Assembly (NCBI GenBank): GCA_017408885.1
Contig: JAFQTT010000007.1
Span: 1 to 64,000 of the forward strand
DNA from: Methanocorpusculum sp.
Lineage (GTDB): Archaea > Halobacteriota > Methanomicrobia > Methanomicrobiales > Methanocorpusculaceae
Direction: 5' to 3'
Length of the DNA: 64,000 nucleotides
A program made the position numbers and the translations under genes. Below the pieces are notes generated by a model, which saw only the letters and a list, made by a program, of their open reading frames with translations, was not told the DNA's origin and did no database searches. Of the stretch, positions 32,886-42,387 are shown piece by piece; the stretch's first letter is position 1, and every line of letters begins with the position of its first letter.

Positions 32886-35800
32886 TTATATTTCCCATCC
32901 CTCTGGGATTTCTATGTCATATCCGCCACGACTTAGGAACTCTGTTAAGATTTTCCTGGCTTTGATTTTAACCTGTAATCCCTTGATTTCTTTGCCCTCC
33001 AAAGCAGAGAGATAGATCCCTGCTTTCTCTACATCAAGAGAAGACATAAGTTTGTCAAAACGTCCAAATTCATTGGTGACAATTTTGCTGTTTGTCATCT
33101 CACGCAGAAGAGATTCATCTAATCCAAAGACAGATGCCAGCCGGGATATTCTGTCTCTGCTTTCGCTTGCCATGTATTGCGTTATATAGTCACGGAATGT
33201 TTTGCCGCTTTCAAGTTTGAGGTCTCCGCTTTGTACGCTGTGCAGGATAAGAGATGCCTGTCTTTGTTCATCCTGGGTGAGTGTAGCAAAGGATTTGTGA
33301 AGTTCATCCAAGAGAGCCTGACGCTCTTCTTCAGTTACGTTTGGCTGGTCTAAGGATTTGCAGAACTTCTCAAAGTTGGTGTTCATGTATTCTGCATCAA
33401 TTACGCCCGTGTCAATTTCTGTGAGATATCCTTCGACTTCGAATGGGACATCAGCAGGTTCTCCACTACCTCCCGGACTGTTGAAGAGCTCTTTGTATCT
33501 CTGGACGAGGGCGTTGTATGTTGTCTCGTCAAGGAGTACAATGACTTCTCTTGGCTCTCCGTCTTCGAACTGATACGTGAGTTCTTTCCAGGAGAAACCT
33601 TGCAGTTTTGCGGCTTCGAGTTTGATGTTTAGGTCTCTGAAGAGCTGAGCGAACTTGCGTTTTGCGGTGAACTCGTCAGGAAGTTCAGAGAAGTTGCTGA
33701 CTCCTGCGGTTTCGAAGAGTGATTTGATGTCTTCGAAGATTCTGTTGAGGGTTAGTAAGTTGTCTCTGAGTTTGTCAACAAAGAGCTGGTATGCGTTTTC
33801 CCCGGAGTAGAGTTTTACAGCAGTCTCAATGTACTTCTGCATGGTGTGGGGTTTTCTGTAGTAGCGTACAATTCCAAATGGTTTGTCAGGGCCGAAGATA
33901 CGGTTGGTTCTTGAAAATGCCTGGATGATGTGTTCATACCTGAGGACTTTGTCGAGGTAGATTGTATTTACCCATTTGGAGTCAAATCCAGTGAGCATCT
34001 GGTCAACTACAATTAATAAGTCCATCTGCTCTTCTTTTGTTATGAATTTGTACTGCTCTTTGTGGGCGAGGCGGTATGATACGTCTTTTTTGTAGCCTTT
34101 GAAGTTTGCGAGGTTGAAGGATGTTCCAAAGGTGTTGTTGTAGTCTTCGAGGAGTTCTACAAGGCCGTCCTGTTTGAGTTCGAATCCACCAGAATTGTCT
34201 ATGCTCGGGTCGAAGAGTGCGGCAATTTTGAGGCCAGAGTTTTCTTCTTTGAAGAGGTGGTAATAGTCCAGGGCTTCTTTGATGCTGGATGTGGCAAAGA
34301 TAGCGTGGAATTTGCTTCCGTGACTATACTGCACCCATTTTTCAAGGATGTCAGAGACTACCTGTTTTTGGTGTTCTTCTCTGATGTACTGTGTGTTTGG
34401 GAGATAGTCTTCGATACCTTTTACGTATTCTCCCGTGGAGTCCTCATAGCCTGCCATTGGGACTTTGGTTTTATCCATGTAGTAGTAGAATTTTTTGCTC
34501 TTAACAGGGTCGCTTACTGCTTCTTCTACGGTAGTTGCTTTTGCTTTTTCGAGGGCTACGGCTGTTCGTAAGTCGTTGTCTTTGTAGGTCAGGATTTGAT
34601 AGAGGTCGAATCCAAGGACGTTTTTGTCTCTGATTCCGTCAGCTATGCAGTAGTTGTGAAGTTCATCTCCGAAGATGTCTGCTGTTGTGAGGAGTTTCTG
34701 ATTTTCTTCGAGGATTGGAGTTCCTGTAAATCCAAAGAAGAGTGCATTGGGGAATGCTTCCCGGATTTTTCTTCGCATGTCTCCAAATGTTGAGCGATGA
34801 GCTTCGTCAACAATGATTACGATTTTTTTCTTGTTGAGTTCTTCTAAGAGGTTTTTGTCGAATCCTTCTTCTTCAGAGAGTCTGCTCATCTTCTGAATGG
34901 ATGTGACAATTAAGGTGTTTGACGGGTTGTGGTCTTTGAGTTTTGATACTAGTACCTGTGTGTCTTCGGTTTCCTGAACTGTTTCGTTTTTTCTAGCGAA
35001 GTGCTGGTATTCACGAAGGGATTGTGTGCCGAGTTCGATTCTGTCAACTAAGAATAATACTTTGTCTGCTTTTTTGGATTCAGAGATTAACTGAGCGGCT
35101 TTGAAGCTGGTTAAGGTTTTTCCGCTTCCTGTTGTGTGGGCGATGTATCCGCCAAGAGGTGAGCTTTCACCCCATTTGTGGGTGTTTACCCTGTCAGTGA
35201 TTTTGTTTACTGCGTAGTATTGATAGCTTCTGAGGACTTTGAGGATTCCGTCTGATTCATCAGCGATTGTATAGAATCCTATCATCTCATGAGCCATTGG
35301 AATAGAGAGTAGTTTTTCAGTTATGACTTTCCAGTCGTTTATGACTTCGTTGTTGAAGTTTGCCCAGTGGAAGTAGAAGTCTTTGTTGAAGATGCCGTCA
35401 ACTCCGGGGTTTGCGAAGTAGAGGGTTTCTTCCGGCGTCATGGCGACGAATATCTGAACGAGAGAGAAGAGACCTGTGAAGATTCCTTCACGGGAGTATT
35501 TTTCTATCTGGGTTGCGGCCTGGCTTACGTGTACTCCGCTTCGTTTGAGTTCGATGTGGATTACCGGCATTCCGTTAATCAGGAGCATAACATCTCCTCT
35601 TCTGTCACCGAGGATTTTTGATTTGCTCTTGAACTTAGGCTGTTGTGCTATCTGATAGGTGCTTTGTCCGGCGGCTATTTCGTGACGGTCGTAGATTTTG
35701 AGGCTGACTTCTTTTCCAAGATGAAGTGTATCATCCGGGTTGTCTCTTTTGACTGCTACGGTGTATCCGTTGATGAATCCATTTAGTTTGACAGGTGTTT

Positions 35801-36023
35801 TGAGAGCTGTTATCTGTTCTAAAATCTGTCCCATTTCTCCATCGGTTAAGGGACATCCGTTTAGGCGGTCTATGGTGTTGTTGTTTAGGAAGAGAATTTT
35901 CTTCCAGTTCCCGATGAGGTCTTCTTCGGTCGGATATTTGAGAACATCCGAAGACCATCCTTTGGTCGAGATAAGAGCCTGAACAACGGCTTCTTCAAAT
36001 TCTGCTTCGTTCTGGAATGTCAT
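32886..36023 (-). CDS. hsdR: Type I restriction enzyme R subunit
   Basis: Protein of 1045 residues that translocates DNA and cuts it at a distance from the recognition site when the site is unmethylated. The N-terminal nuclease domain has Asp144 (RRGDVML) and ELK at 158-160; the motor has Walker A HTTGSGKT (296-303), DEAH (406-409) and GFTGTPI (431-437). A helical C-terminal region for binding the methylase core follows. The start overlaps hsdS by four bases. Intact as read. Confidence 0.96.
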   Translation of the reverse strand: MTFQNEAEFEEAVVQALISTKGWSSDVLKYPTEEDLIGNWKKILFLNNNTIDRLNGCPLTDGEMGQILEQITALKTPVKLNGFINGYTVAVKRDNPDDTLHLGKEVSLKIYDRHEIAAGQSTYQIAQQPKFKSKSKILGDRRGDVMLLINGMPVIHIELKRSGVHVSQAATQIEKYSREGIFTGLFSLVQIFVAMTPEETLYFANPGVDGIFNKDFYFHWANFNNEVINDWKVITEKLLSIPMAHEMIGFYTIADESDGILKVLRSYQYYAVNKITDRVNTHKWGESSPLGGYIAHTTGSGKTLTSFKAAQLISESKKADKVLFLVDRIELGTQSLREYQHFARKNETVQETEDTQVLVSKLKDHNPSNTLIVTSIQKMSRLSEEEGFDKNLLEELNKKKIVIIVDEAHRSTFGDMRRKIREAFPNALFFGFTGTPILEENQKLLTTADIFGDELHNYCIADGIRDKNVLGFDLYQILTYKDNDLRTAVALEKAKATTVEEAVSDPVKSKKFYYYMDKTKVPMAGYEDSTGEYVKGIEDYLPNTQYIREEHQKQVVSDILEKWVQYSHGSKFHAIFATSSIKEALDYYHLFKEENSGLKIAALFDPSIDNSGGFELKQDGLVELLEDYNNTFGTSFNLANFKGYKKDVSYRLAHKEQYKFITKEEQMDLLIVVDQMLTGFDSKWVNTIYLDKVLRYEHIIQAFSRTNRIFGPDKPFGIVRYYRKPHTMQKYIETAVKLYSGENAYQLFVDKLRDNLLTLNRIFEDIKSLFETAGVSNFSELPDEFTAKRKFAQLFRDLNIKLEAAKLQGFSWKELTYQFEDGEPREVIVLLDETTYNALVQRYKELFNSPGGSGEPADVPFEVEGYLTEIDTGVIDAEYMNTNFEKFCKSLDQPNVTEEERQALLDELHKSFATLTQDEQRQASLILHSVQSGDLKLESGKTFRDYITQYMASESRDRISRLASVFGLDESLLREMTNSKIVTNEFGRFDKLMSSLDVEKAGIYLSALEGKEIKGLQVKIKARKILTEFLSRGGYDIEIPEGWEI

Positions 36024-37252
36024 GCTGTAGCTCCATCAGATACAAACATCTTGTCAAGCAGAGCTGCTTTGAGGTGTTTTAGGTGTTCGAGCTTTTTCTG
36101 CTGGTGAGAAATGAGATTGTCGAGATTTTGGAAATAGTCGGCAATTTTTTGTTGCTCTCTAATAGTTGGTAATAGTATACATGTAGATTTTATATTCTCT
36201 GCATTGATATTGGTATTAGCAGATTGTTGTATTATCCGATTGAGTTGAGATTTGAATCTGTTAGACTGATAAAAATATCCAAAGAATTCATTTGTTACAA
36301 GAGAGAGATTAAACCTAAAGTCAATGAGGTATGATCCAAAAATCGCAGGGATGTTACAATCCACTATACCATAAGTACCCACAGTTCCACTTCTTACAAT
36401 TAAGAAATCTCCCATCTCTACTTTAAATGCATTGTAATCATTTTCTGTGGCATTAATTTTTGGAGTGTCTTTCAAAATCAATCTGTTTTCTGTTAAATCT
36501 GTTCCACGTAACAGATAGTATTTTTTATCCACGCCATATGGTTCAGTGGTATAATATCCCTGTTTATGAAATTCAGTAATCTCTGATACTTTATATTGGA
36601 CCCACGCCCCTTCAAATCCCTTGAAGCGAATCTCTGGAACGTCAGCCCCATCACGCGGGAACATCTTTTCCAGCATGGCCTTTTTCAGGTTTTGGAGCTG
36701 GTCGTATTTGTGCTGTTGATTAATGATAAGAGTGTCAATATTAGAAAATATCTCACCAATCAATTTCTGTTCATCACAAGATAATGGTAACGCGAATGTT
36801 GCTTTAGATACAAGTGCCCAATCAGAACGTGGCATTTTTGTACCTGTTGATTGATTTGATACCTTTTGGAAACTATCGGATTGGATAAAATAATAGAAAC
36901 ATCTATTTTCACAATTTTTAGGGACTAACACCCAAAAATCACCAACAGCAACACCAGAAAAATTAGATAACAACCAGTTTTTAAGATAAGGTCTTAATTT
37001 ACCATAAAGAATGTCCCCGACATCGAAAGAAATACCAAATTTCTGAATTTCTTTTTGCCTAACATCTTTGTTTAAGATACCATATCCAGATACAATGTCA
37101 TCATACTCTACAGATGGCTCTACCATACTGCTAATTGAAATATCAGATTTCCTATCTACAAGCTGTTTAAATTCACAGAAATACCACTCCTCATCAAATC
37201 CCTTAAACCGAATCTCCGGCTTTCCCCCCTTTCGCTTTGAAGCCTCTGCCAT
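36020..37252 (-). CDS. hsdS: Type I restriction-modification specificity subunit S
   Basis: Protein of 410 residues with two target-recognition domains, each introduced by a similar sequence (KPEIRFKGFDEEWYFCEFKQ and VPEIRFKGFEGAWVQYKVSE) and each closed by a helical spacer (LQNLKKAMLEKMF and LKHLKAALLDKMF). This half-repeat design sets a bipartite recognition sequence. ATG 37252 is preferred because GGTGA lies six bases upstream; a GTG at 37258 overlapping the hsdM stop is the alternative. Only one S gene is present, with no inverted partial copies, so no invertible specificity system is apparent. Confidence 0.95.
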   Translation of the reverse strand: MAEASKRKGGKPEIRFKGFDEEWYFCEFKQLVDRKSDISISSMVEPSVEYDDIVSGYGILNKDVRQKEIQKFGISFDVGDILYGKLRPYLKNWLLSNFSGVAVGDFWVLVPKNCENRCFYYFIQSDSFQKVSNQSTGTKMPRSDWALVSKATFALPLSCDEQKLIGEIFSNIDTLIINQQHKYDQLQNLKKAMLEKMFPRDGADVPEIRFKGFEGAWVQYKVSEITEFHKQGYYTTEPYGVDKKYYLLRGTDLTENRLILKDTPKINATENDYNAFKVEMGDFLIVRSGTVGTYGIVDCNIPAIFGSYLIDFRFNLSLVTNEFFGYFYQSNRFKSQLNRIIQQSANTNINAENIKSTCILLPTIREQQKIADYFQNLDNLISHQQKKLEHLKHLKAALLDKMFVSDGATA

Positions 37253-37254
37253 CT

Positions 37255-39885
37255 TCACTCACCTGAAAGAAGAGACTGCCACTTGCGAAGCCCTTTCATG
37301 TCTGACTCGCTTCCTTCCAGCTCGTCAATCAAGGCCGACAAGGATTTCTCAGCTTTAGCGATTTCATCCTCTGTATCTGAGAAGGTTACTGCATACTTCT
37401 CTGAAAGATACGAAACTCCTTTTACGAGTTCTGCAATAAGCTGTTTTGGAAGCTTCTGCAAACCATCGCACAGCGGAACAATCCACTTCAGATACAAAAG
37501 ATTGGATACCTCTGCATCAGTCAAAGACTCAATCTGCTCCTTTGTCCTCTCATCCAGAACACGCTGATTCAACTTCAGAAGAGACTTTGTAGATTTCTCC
37601 TCCTCAAATAATGCGTGAACACGAGAGAGCTTATCCTCCAGCTCATCAGAATCCTTAGAGTAAGAAACACCAGACTCAGCAACACAGCAATCGGAAAGCT
37701 GACTCCATGTCAGGAGCTTCTTCTGGTGATATACATCCTTTAGATACTTCTTCACTGCCGGAGCAGAAAAGGCAGTCTTATCCTCATTCAGATACTCACC
37801 TTCCCGCTCCTCCTCAGTCAGAGACTCAAAAACAGAAGAAATCTCCTCAGAAAGGAAAGACAGATGCTCATTATTCTGCTTCACCAAATCAGCAAGGTCA
37901 GAAAGAAGAGTACTCTGAACCAGCTCATATGGAATCACATAACCAACCCAGCCGTCCTGAACCTCAACATCCTTCCCATCCTTCTTCTTCATAACCAGAT
38001 TTGGAACAACCTGACGACAGGAATCAAAACCTTCAGTCTGCATCACTTCCAAGTCTTCGGAAATCGTCTTCCAGCACCCGTCCAGAACCTCATAAGCCGA
38101 ATACTTATCAATCAGCGGTAAAGAAGAAATCCTAGAGAAAATCTCATCTCCAAGACTCTCTTCACCCTTCGAAACATTCACAGACTCCCACGAATCAACA
38201 AGTTTCTTTCGAAGCAGCTCTCCAAAATCTGCAAAAGCAGAATCAAACGCAGAAGAGAACTGTAAAACATCAGAATGATTCTCAATCAAACCGCGAACAT
38301 CCTCTGAAGCAGGAGACACATACCCATCAGATATTGGAATGAACAAATCAGAGCGAAGAGACGAAAACGCATTCCAGAACCTGGAAAGCCCATCAACCTC
38401 AACCTCAGGCACACCGCCAAACATCAGCGAAGAAATATCCCAGTGCTCAGCCTCATCAGAAGAATCAACATACCTCGGAATATTCAGATTGTAATCATTT
38501 GCACGAATCTCATCGCGGGACACAGCACGTGAATACTTTGGAACATCCGCCCTGGCAAAATACGTATCTACAATCTTCTTGATATCAGAAGCCCTCAGTT
38601 TATTGTTCTTACCCTCCTTAGCAAAACCCTTCGAAGCATCAATAATCAAGACATCCTCTTTTGTCCGCTTCTGCTTCAAGACCATAATAATCGTTGGAAT
38701 ACCTGTTCCAAAGAAAATGTTTGCAGGAAGACCAATAATCGCATCAACATGATTCTCCTCAATCAGATTACGCCGAATTTGTCCCTCATCCCCGCCGCGG
38801 AAAAGAACACCGTGCGGAAGAACAATAGTCATAATTCCACTCGGCTTTAAGTGGAACAAATCATGAAGCAGGAACGCATAATCAGCCTTCGTCTTCGGAG
38901 CAACACCAAACCTTCTGTAGCGTGCATCATTCTCCTTACCCTTTGGGTCCCAGTGCTGAGAATACGGAGGATTAGACACAACTGCATCAACATATAGAGG
39001 ATTATAAGTTCCAATCGGGTCGTTCTCCTCAAAATACGGCCAGTCATCTTCTAATGTATCACCGTTTCTTGTAACAATATTATCAGGAATAATATCCCGC
39101 ATAACCAGATTCATTCTGGTTAAATTGTAAGTATTCGCCTTCAATTCCTGAGCATAATACCGAATAGCCTTCTCATCCTCGATATACTTGGAAACAGACT
39201 GACCGATAGTAATCAAAAGAGAACCAGAACCGCTTGTCGGATCGTAAATACTAATCTCCTTCTCATCCTTCAGATGGCCTGCGACAATCTCAGACATCAA
39301 CTGAGAAACTTCATGCGGAGTATAGAACTCTCCGGCCTTCTTTCCTGCATTTGCCGCAAACATGCTGATAAGATACTCATAGATAAACCCAAGAACATCA
39401 TACCCCTGACGGCCGTCGGTTGGAATATCCTTAATCAAATGAATAAGAGAATTAATTGCCTTCGTCTGTGCAGCAGTTGACTCTCCCAGCTTGCTTAAAC
39501 CCGAATCAAGTGTGGCAAAAATCCCCTCAAACACCTTCTTATGTTTCGGACTAATCAGACGGTTAAAAGCAGACAAAGCATCACGAACATTTGAAACCCC
39601 AAAATCACTTCCCATCTCAAGCCATGTGGAGAAAAGATTCTCATAAGAGATGAAATACCCAAGCTCACCTTGGATATACTTCATCGTCTCTTCGTCCTCC
39701 TCGGAAAGCGCCGAAATCTCTTCCTCAGTTGCGCCCTGTCCAATCAGCCACTTGACCTCCTTATCTGAGAGGAACTTATAGAAAATAAATCCAAGGATGT
39801 AGTCTTTGTACTCATTCGCTTCTATTTTCGACCGCATTTTATTTGCGGATTCCCAGATTCGGTTGGCAAGCTGTTGTTTGTTCAT
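37255..39885 (-). CDS. hsdM: Type I restriction-modification methylase subunit M, long form
   Basis: Protein of 876 residues. N6-adenine methylase motifs are DPTSGSG (215-221, AdoMet binding) and NPPY (305-308, catalysis), preceded by the helical HsdM N-terminal domain and GEFYTP. A C-terminal extension of about 370 residues, helical and acidic, goes beyond the usual ~500-residue HsdM; such long forms occur in several type I systems. First gene of the operon; AGGTG sits six bases before the ATG. Confidence 0.95.
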   Translation of the reverse strand: MNKQQLANRIWESANKMRSKIEANEYKDYILGFIFYKFLSDKEVKWLIGQGATEEEISALSEEDEETMKYIQGELGYFISYENLFSTWLEMGSDFGVSNVRDALSAFNRLISPKHKKVFEGIFATLDSGLSKLGESTAAQTKAINSLIHLIKDIPTDGRQGYDVLGFIYEYLISMFAANAGKKAGEFYTPHEVSQLMSEIVAGHLKDEKEISIYDPTSGSGSLLITIGQSVSKYIEDEKAIRYYAQELKANTYNLTRMNLVMRDIIPDNIVTRNGDTLEDDWPYFEENDPIGTYNPLYVDAVVSNPPYSQHWDPKGKENDARYRRFGVAPKTKADYAFLLHDLFHLKPSGIMTIVLPHGVLFRGGDEGQIRRNLIEENHVDAIIGLPANIFFGTGIPTIIMVLKQKRTKEDVLIIDASKGFAKEGKNNKLRASDIKKIVDTYFARADVPKYSRAVSRDEIRANDYNLNIPRYVDSSDEAEHWDISSLMFGGVPEVEVDGLSRFWNAFSSLRSDLFIPISDGYVSPASEDVRGLIENHSDVLQFSSAFDSAFADFGELLRKKLVDSWESVNVSKGEESLGDEIFSRISSLPLIDKYSAYEVLDGCWKTISEDLEVMQTEGFDSCRQVVPNLVMKKKDGKDVEVQDGWVGYVIPYELVQSTLLSDLADLVKQNNEHLSFLSEEISSVFESLTEEEREGEYLNEDKTAFSAPAVKKYLKDVYHQKKLLTWSQLSDCCVAESGVSYSKDSDELEDKLSRVHALFEEEKSTKSLLKLNQRVLDERTKEQIESLTDAEVSNLLYLKWIVPLCDGLQKLPKQLIAELVKGVSYLSEKYAVTFSDTEDEIAKAEKSLSALIDELEGSESDMKGLRKWQSLLSGE

Positions 39886-39892
39886 CTCTCAC

Positions 39893-39936
39893 ACCTGTCG
39901 GACAGTGATTTGGGTTGGTTAATTAGTATATTTCCA
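39893..39936 (-). promoter_or_regulatory. hsd operon promoter with dyad
   Basis: CTGTCGGACAG (39895-39905) is a perfect dyad within the near-palindrome CACCTGTCGGACAGTG, located 10-25 bases before the hsdM ATG. A TATA-like AAATATACT (about 39925-39933, minus strand) lies 25-30 bases further out. The dyad would overlap the transcription start, a plausible operator position. Confidence 0.4.
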
Positions 39937-40046
39937 ACGGATGAGAAAATAAATCTACGCTTTCAAAAAGAGAGATTGTAATATATTGAAAACAGGAAAG
40001 GACAAGTAACTTTATCCTCTCTTCAAACATATTATCATCCATAGAT

Positions 40047-40454
40047 ATGGAAGAATTAGAAAACACAGAATACCCGCAAACATCAATAGGCATCGGTGAC
40101 CTGCTCTGGGGCAGGCAAACAGAATTAGATAAAAAATATCTTGGAATTGTATGGTTCGATGGAGGAGCAACCTGGTCTTTACTTCGTGAACGTTATTATC
40201 TGAAAGGGGAGGAAGAAGAACTGGTAAAAGCGTTTCTGAAATACATTAACGGGCGTGTAAAGTACTTAAAAAACTCAACCGCAACTTTCAAAAAACTGAC
40301 AAAAGCAGATGGAGACGAATGGAGAAAGAACCTCTCGGAAGAAATGAAAACGCTTCCAAAAGAAGAGGTTGTCCAGATGTTTAACGAGGAATACACATCC
40401 CTCCTTGAAGACTATAAAAAACTCAAAAAACAGATTAAAGAACAGAGAATATAA
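40047..40454 (+). CDS. Protein of unknown function
   Basis: Protein of 135 residues, not recognised. The N-terminal half has GDLLWGRQTELDKKYLGIVW and FDGGATWSLLRERYYL; the C-terminal third is a charged coiled coil (SLLEDYKKLKKQIKEQRI). Divergent from hsdM and 27 bp upstream of the Sel1 gene, with which it is probably co-transcribed. Soluble, probably cytoplasmic. Confidence 0.65.
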   Translation: MEELENTEYPQTSIGIGDLLWGRQTELDKKYLGIVWFDGGATWSLLRERYYLKGEEEELVKAFLKYINGRVKYLKNSTATFKKLTKADGDEWRKNLSEEMKTLPKEEVVQMFNEEYTSLLEDYKKLKKQIKEQRI

Positions 40455-40481
40455 CTCATATCTCTTTTTCCCCAAAGGATT

Positions 40482-41687
40482 ATGCCTGATGGCAAACAAT
40501 ATTCATTCACTATGACTGACCTCTGGGAGCTTACCAAAAAAGCCAAAGCAGGAGACATCGAAGCTCAGTTAGCAGTCGCCCACGCATTTGAAACAGGAGA
40601 AGGAATCGAACAGAATATTCAGGAAGCCTTCAACTGGTACAAATTAGCCTCGGAAAACGGAGATGCCGAAGGCTACTACAGAGCCGGATGCTGTGTTCGT
40701 AAACTTGCCCCAAACAAGAGTGAAACAATCGCGAAATGGTTCTATGAAGCAGCCAGAATAGGACATCTGAAAGCACAGATAGAACTTGGACTTTATGAAT
40801 ATTATGAGTATCTCCCTGTAGAAGACAAAGAAAAAGCAGAAATTTACTGGCTCAGAAAAGCCGCAGAACAAGGAGATGAAAAATCCCAAACCGCACTTGG
40901 AATAAAACTCTCTGACTTATGTTATTTTGAAGAGGCTGTCTCATGGTTCACCAAAGCCTCAGAACAGGGCAGTGCAGAGGCAAAATACCATCTTGGAGAA
41001 TTATACCGCAAAGGACTTGGAGTAGAAAGCAGTCCTGAGAAAGCTTTCCATCTCTACAAAGAATCTGCTGAAGGGTTTTGTCCTGAAGGAATGCGGGAAC
41101 TTGGAAAATGCTACTTAGAGGGAATCGGCACAGATGAAGATGAGAATGAAGCATTTTACTGGTTCAAAGAAGGAGCAGGATTCGATGATGCTGAATCATA
41201 TTACCACCTTGGAAGATGTTATCATTCGGGATGGGGTACAGTCTATGATGATGAAGAAGAGTTCTCCGCATTCCAGGAAGCAGTTGAATGGGCTAGTCTA
41301 AATGAGACTCCCATGCCAAAAGCAAAGCTCATGCTTGGAATCTGTTATTATGACGGAACAGGAGTGGATGTGGATTATGAGGAGGCAATACGATTATTTG
41401 AACAGGCGGCAGAAGAAGGAGTTGCTTCTGCGTTCTATATGCTTGGAGAATGCTACTATCACGGACACGGTGTGAGAAAGAATCGGAAGAAAGCCTTTTC
41501 CTATTACCTCCAAACTGCGGAGAAAGAAGAACATGATGATGCTGAATACTCACTTGGATTCTGTTACGAAAACGGAGAAGGAACAAAAGAGGACATCCTG
41601 AAAGCAATCTACTGGTACACAAAAGCAGAGATTGACGGCTCATATGATGCAAAAGATAGATTAGACATACTTCTGCAAAGAAAATAA
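40482..41687 (+). CDS. Sel1-like repeat protein
   Basis: Protein of 401 residues composed of about ten Sel1-like (TPR-related) repeats of 36 residues, for example AFETGEGIEQNIQEAFNWYK and LGECYYHGHGVRKNRKKAFS. No signal peptide, so it probably acts inside the cell as a protein-interaction scaffold. AAAGGATT directly precedes the ATG. Partners are unknown; the co-directional gene upstream is a candidate. Confidence 0.9.
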   Translation: MPDGKQYSFTMTDLWELTKKAKAGDIEAQLAVAHAFETGEGIEQNIQEAFNWYKLASENGDAEGYYRAGCCVRKLAPNKSETIAKWFYEAARIGHLKAQIELGLYEYYEYLPVEDKEKAEIYWLRKAAEQGDEKSQTALGIKLSDLCYFEEAVSWFTKASEQGSAEAKYHLGELYRKGLGVESSPEKAFHLYKESAEGFCPEGMRELGKCYLEGIGTDEDENEAFYWFKEGAGFDDAESYYHLGRCYHSGWGTVYDDEEEFSAFQEAVEWASLNETPMPKAKLMLGICYYDGTGVDVDYEEAIRLFEQAAEEGVASAFYMLGECYYHGHGVRKNRKKAFSYYLQTAEKEEHDDAEYSLGFCYENGEGTKEDILKAIYWYTKAEIDGSYDAKDRLDILLQRK

Positions 41688-41738
41688 ACCATCAAATATC
41701 TTTTTTAGGTACTTTCAAAAACAGCAAAGGAGAACCAA

Positions 41739-41772
41739 GGGGGAGAGAGCAATTTCCTTGTTCCCTCTCCCC
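41739..41772 (+). terminator. Hairpin downstream of the Sel1 gene
   Basis: GGGGGAGAG (41739-41747) pairs with CTCTCCCC (41765-41772), with an inner CAAGG/CCTTG alternative. Located 50 bp after the Sel1 stop; only short T-runs flank it. Confidence 0.4.
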
Positions 41773-42035
41773 TCTTAGCAAGTGGTGTTAGTTTTTTGCG
41801 GGACGGATTCAGAAAGATCCCGCTCAGCCCTATACACCAAACATATGCCATAAAAGACATAGAGGAGATAAAACTGCAACCGGGTAGCTTCACCCCGGCT
41901 ACACATACAAATACGACATAGACCTATATAAACCCCTGACCACGCGGTGCGAAAGTGCCCAATATTTTCAAAAATGCAAAAAATCCGAAACCATACATGA
42001 GACAAAAAGCCAAACAAAACCCGGAAAAAAGAGAA

Positions 42036-42150
42036 TGAGCACTTTCGCGAATCTTACGATTCGCTCATGGCTTAGTCACTACGTTCCCTCGCCTTTCACA
42101 AACCTTCGGTTTGCTCATGGCTTGAGCCTTCGGCTCTCGCCTTTCGCGAA
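42036..42150. repeat. Palindromic interspersed repeats in a gene-free stretch
   Basis: Contains CGCGAATCTTACGATTCGC (42048-42066) and two GCTCATGGCTT copies, the reverse complement of the AAGCCATGAGC family seen at 28510, 30165 and elsewhere, plus CCTTCGG and GCCTTTCGCG dyads. The whole interval 41773-42223 shows no gene. Confidence 0.5.
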
Positions 42151-42223
42151 AACAAATCCCACATATAAATCAAGCGGCAAACCACACACCAGAGAAGAAC
42201 AAAAAAAAGAGTATAGAAAATAT

Positions 42224-42379
42224 TCAGTCCTGCGTCTCAGAAAGAGGAGTAAGCTTAACACCAGGCGGCAGGAAACAGCGCTCGAAACCCTCGCGTGCCT
42301 CACGACCGCGACGCTTCTCATCCTCCGTAGCTTCACGGTGTCCAATATATCGGAAATATTCACAACTGGTTGGATACAT
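42224..42379 (-). CDS. Small charged protein ending the ART cassette
   Basis: A 51-residue frame: MYPTSCEYFRYIGHREATED, a basic stretch EKRRGREAREGF, then CFLPPGVKLTPLSETQD. It begins eight bases after the ADP-ribosyltransferase stop and GAGGAT lies 12 bases upstream of the ATG. It reads like a genuine small protein and may be a partner of the transferase (for example an antitoxin), but there is no family match to support that. Confidence 0.45.
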   Translation of the reverse strand: MYPTSCEYFRYIGHREATEDEKRRGREAREGFERCFLPPGVKLTPLSETQD

Positions 42380-42387
42380 AATCTATC

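Noticed and set aside
36020-37252. Invertible specificity gene (shufflon) in the hsd operon
   Set aside because: Only one S gene and no inverted partial copies occur in the window; the internal similarity is the normal half-repeat.
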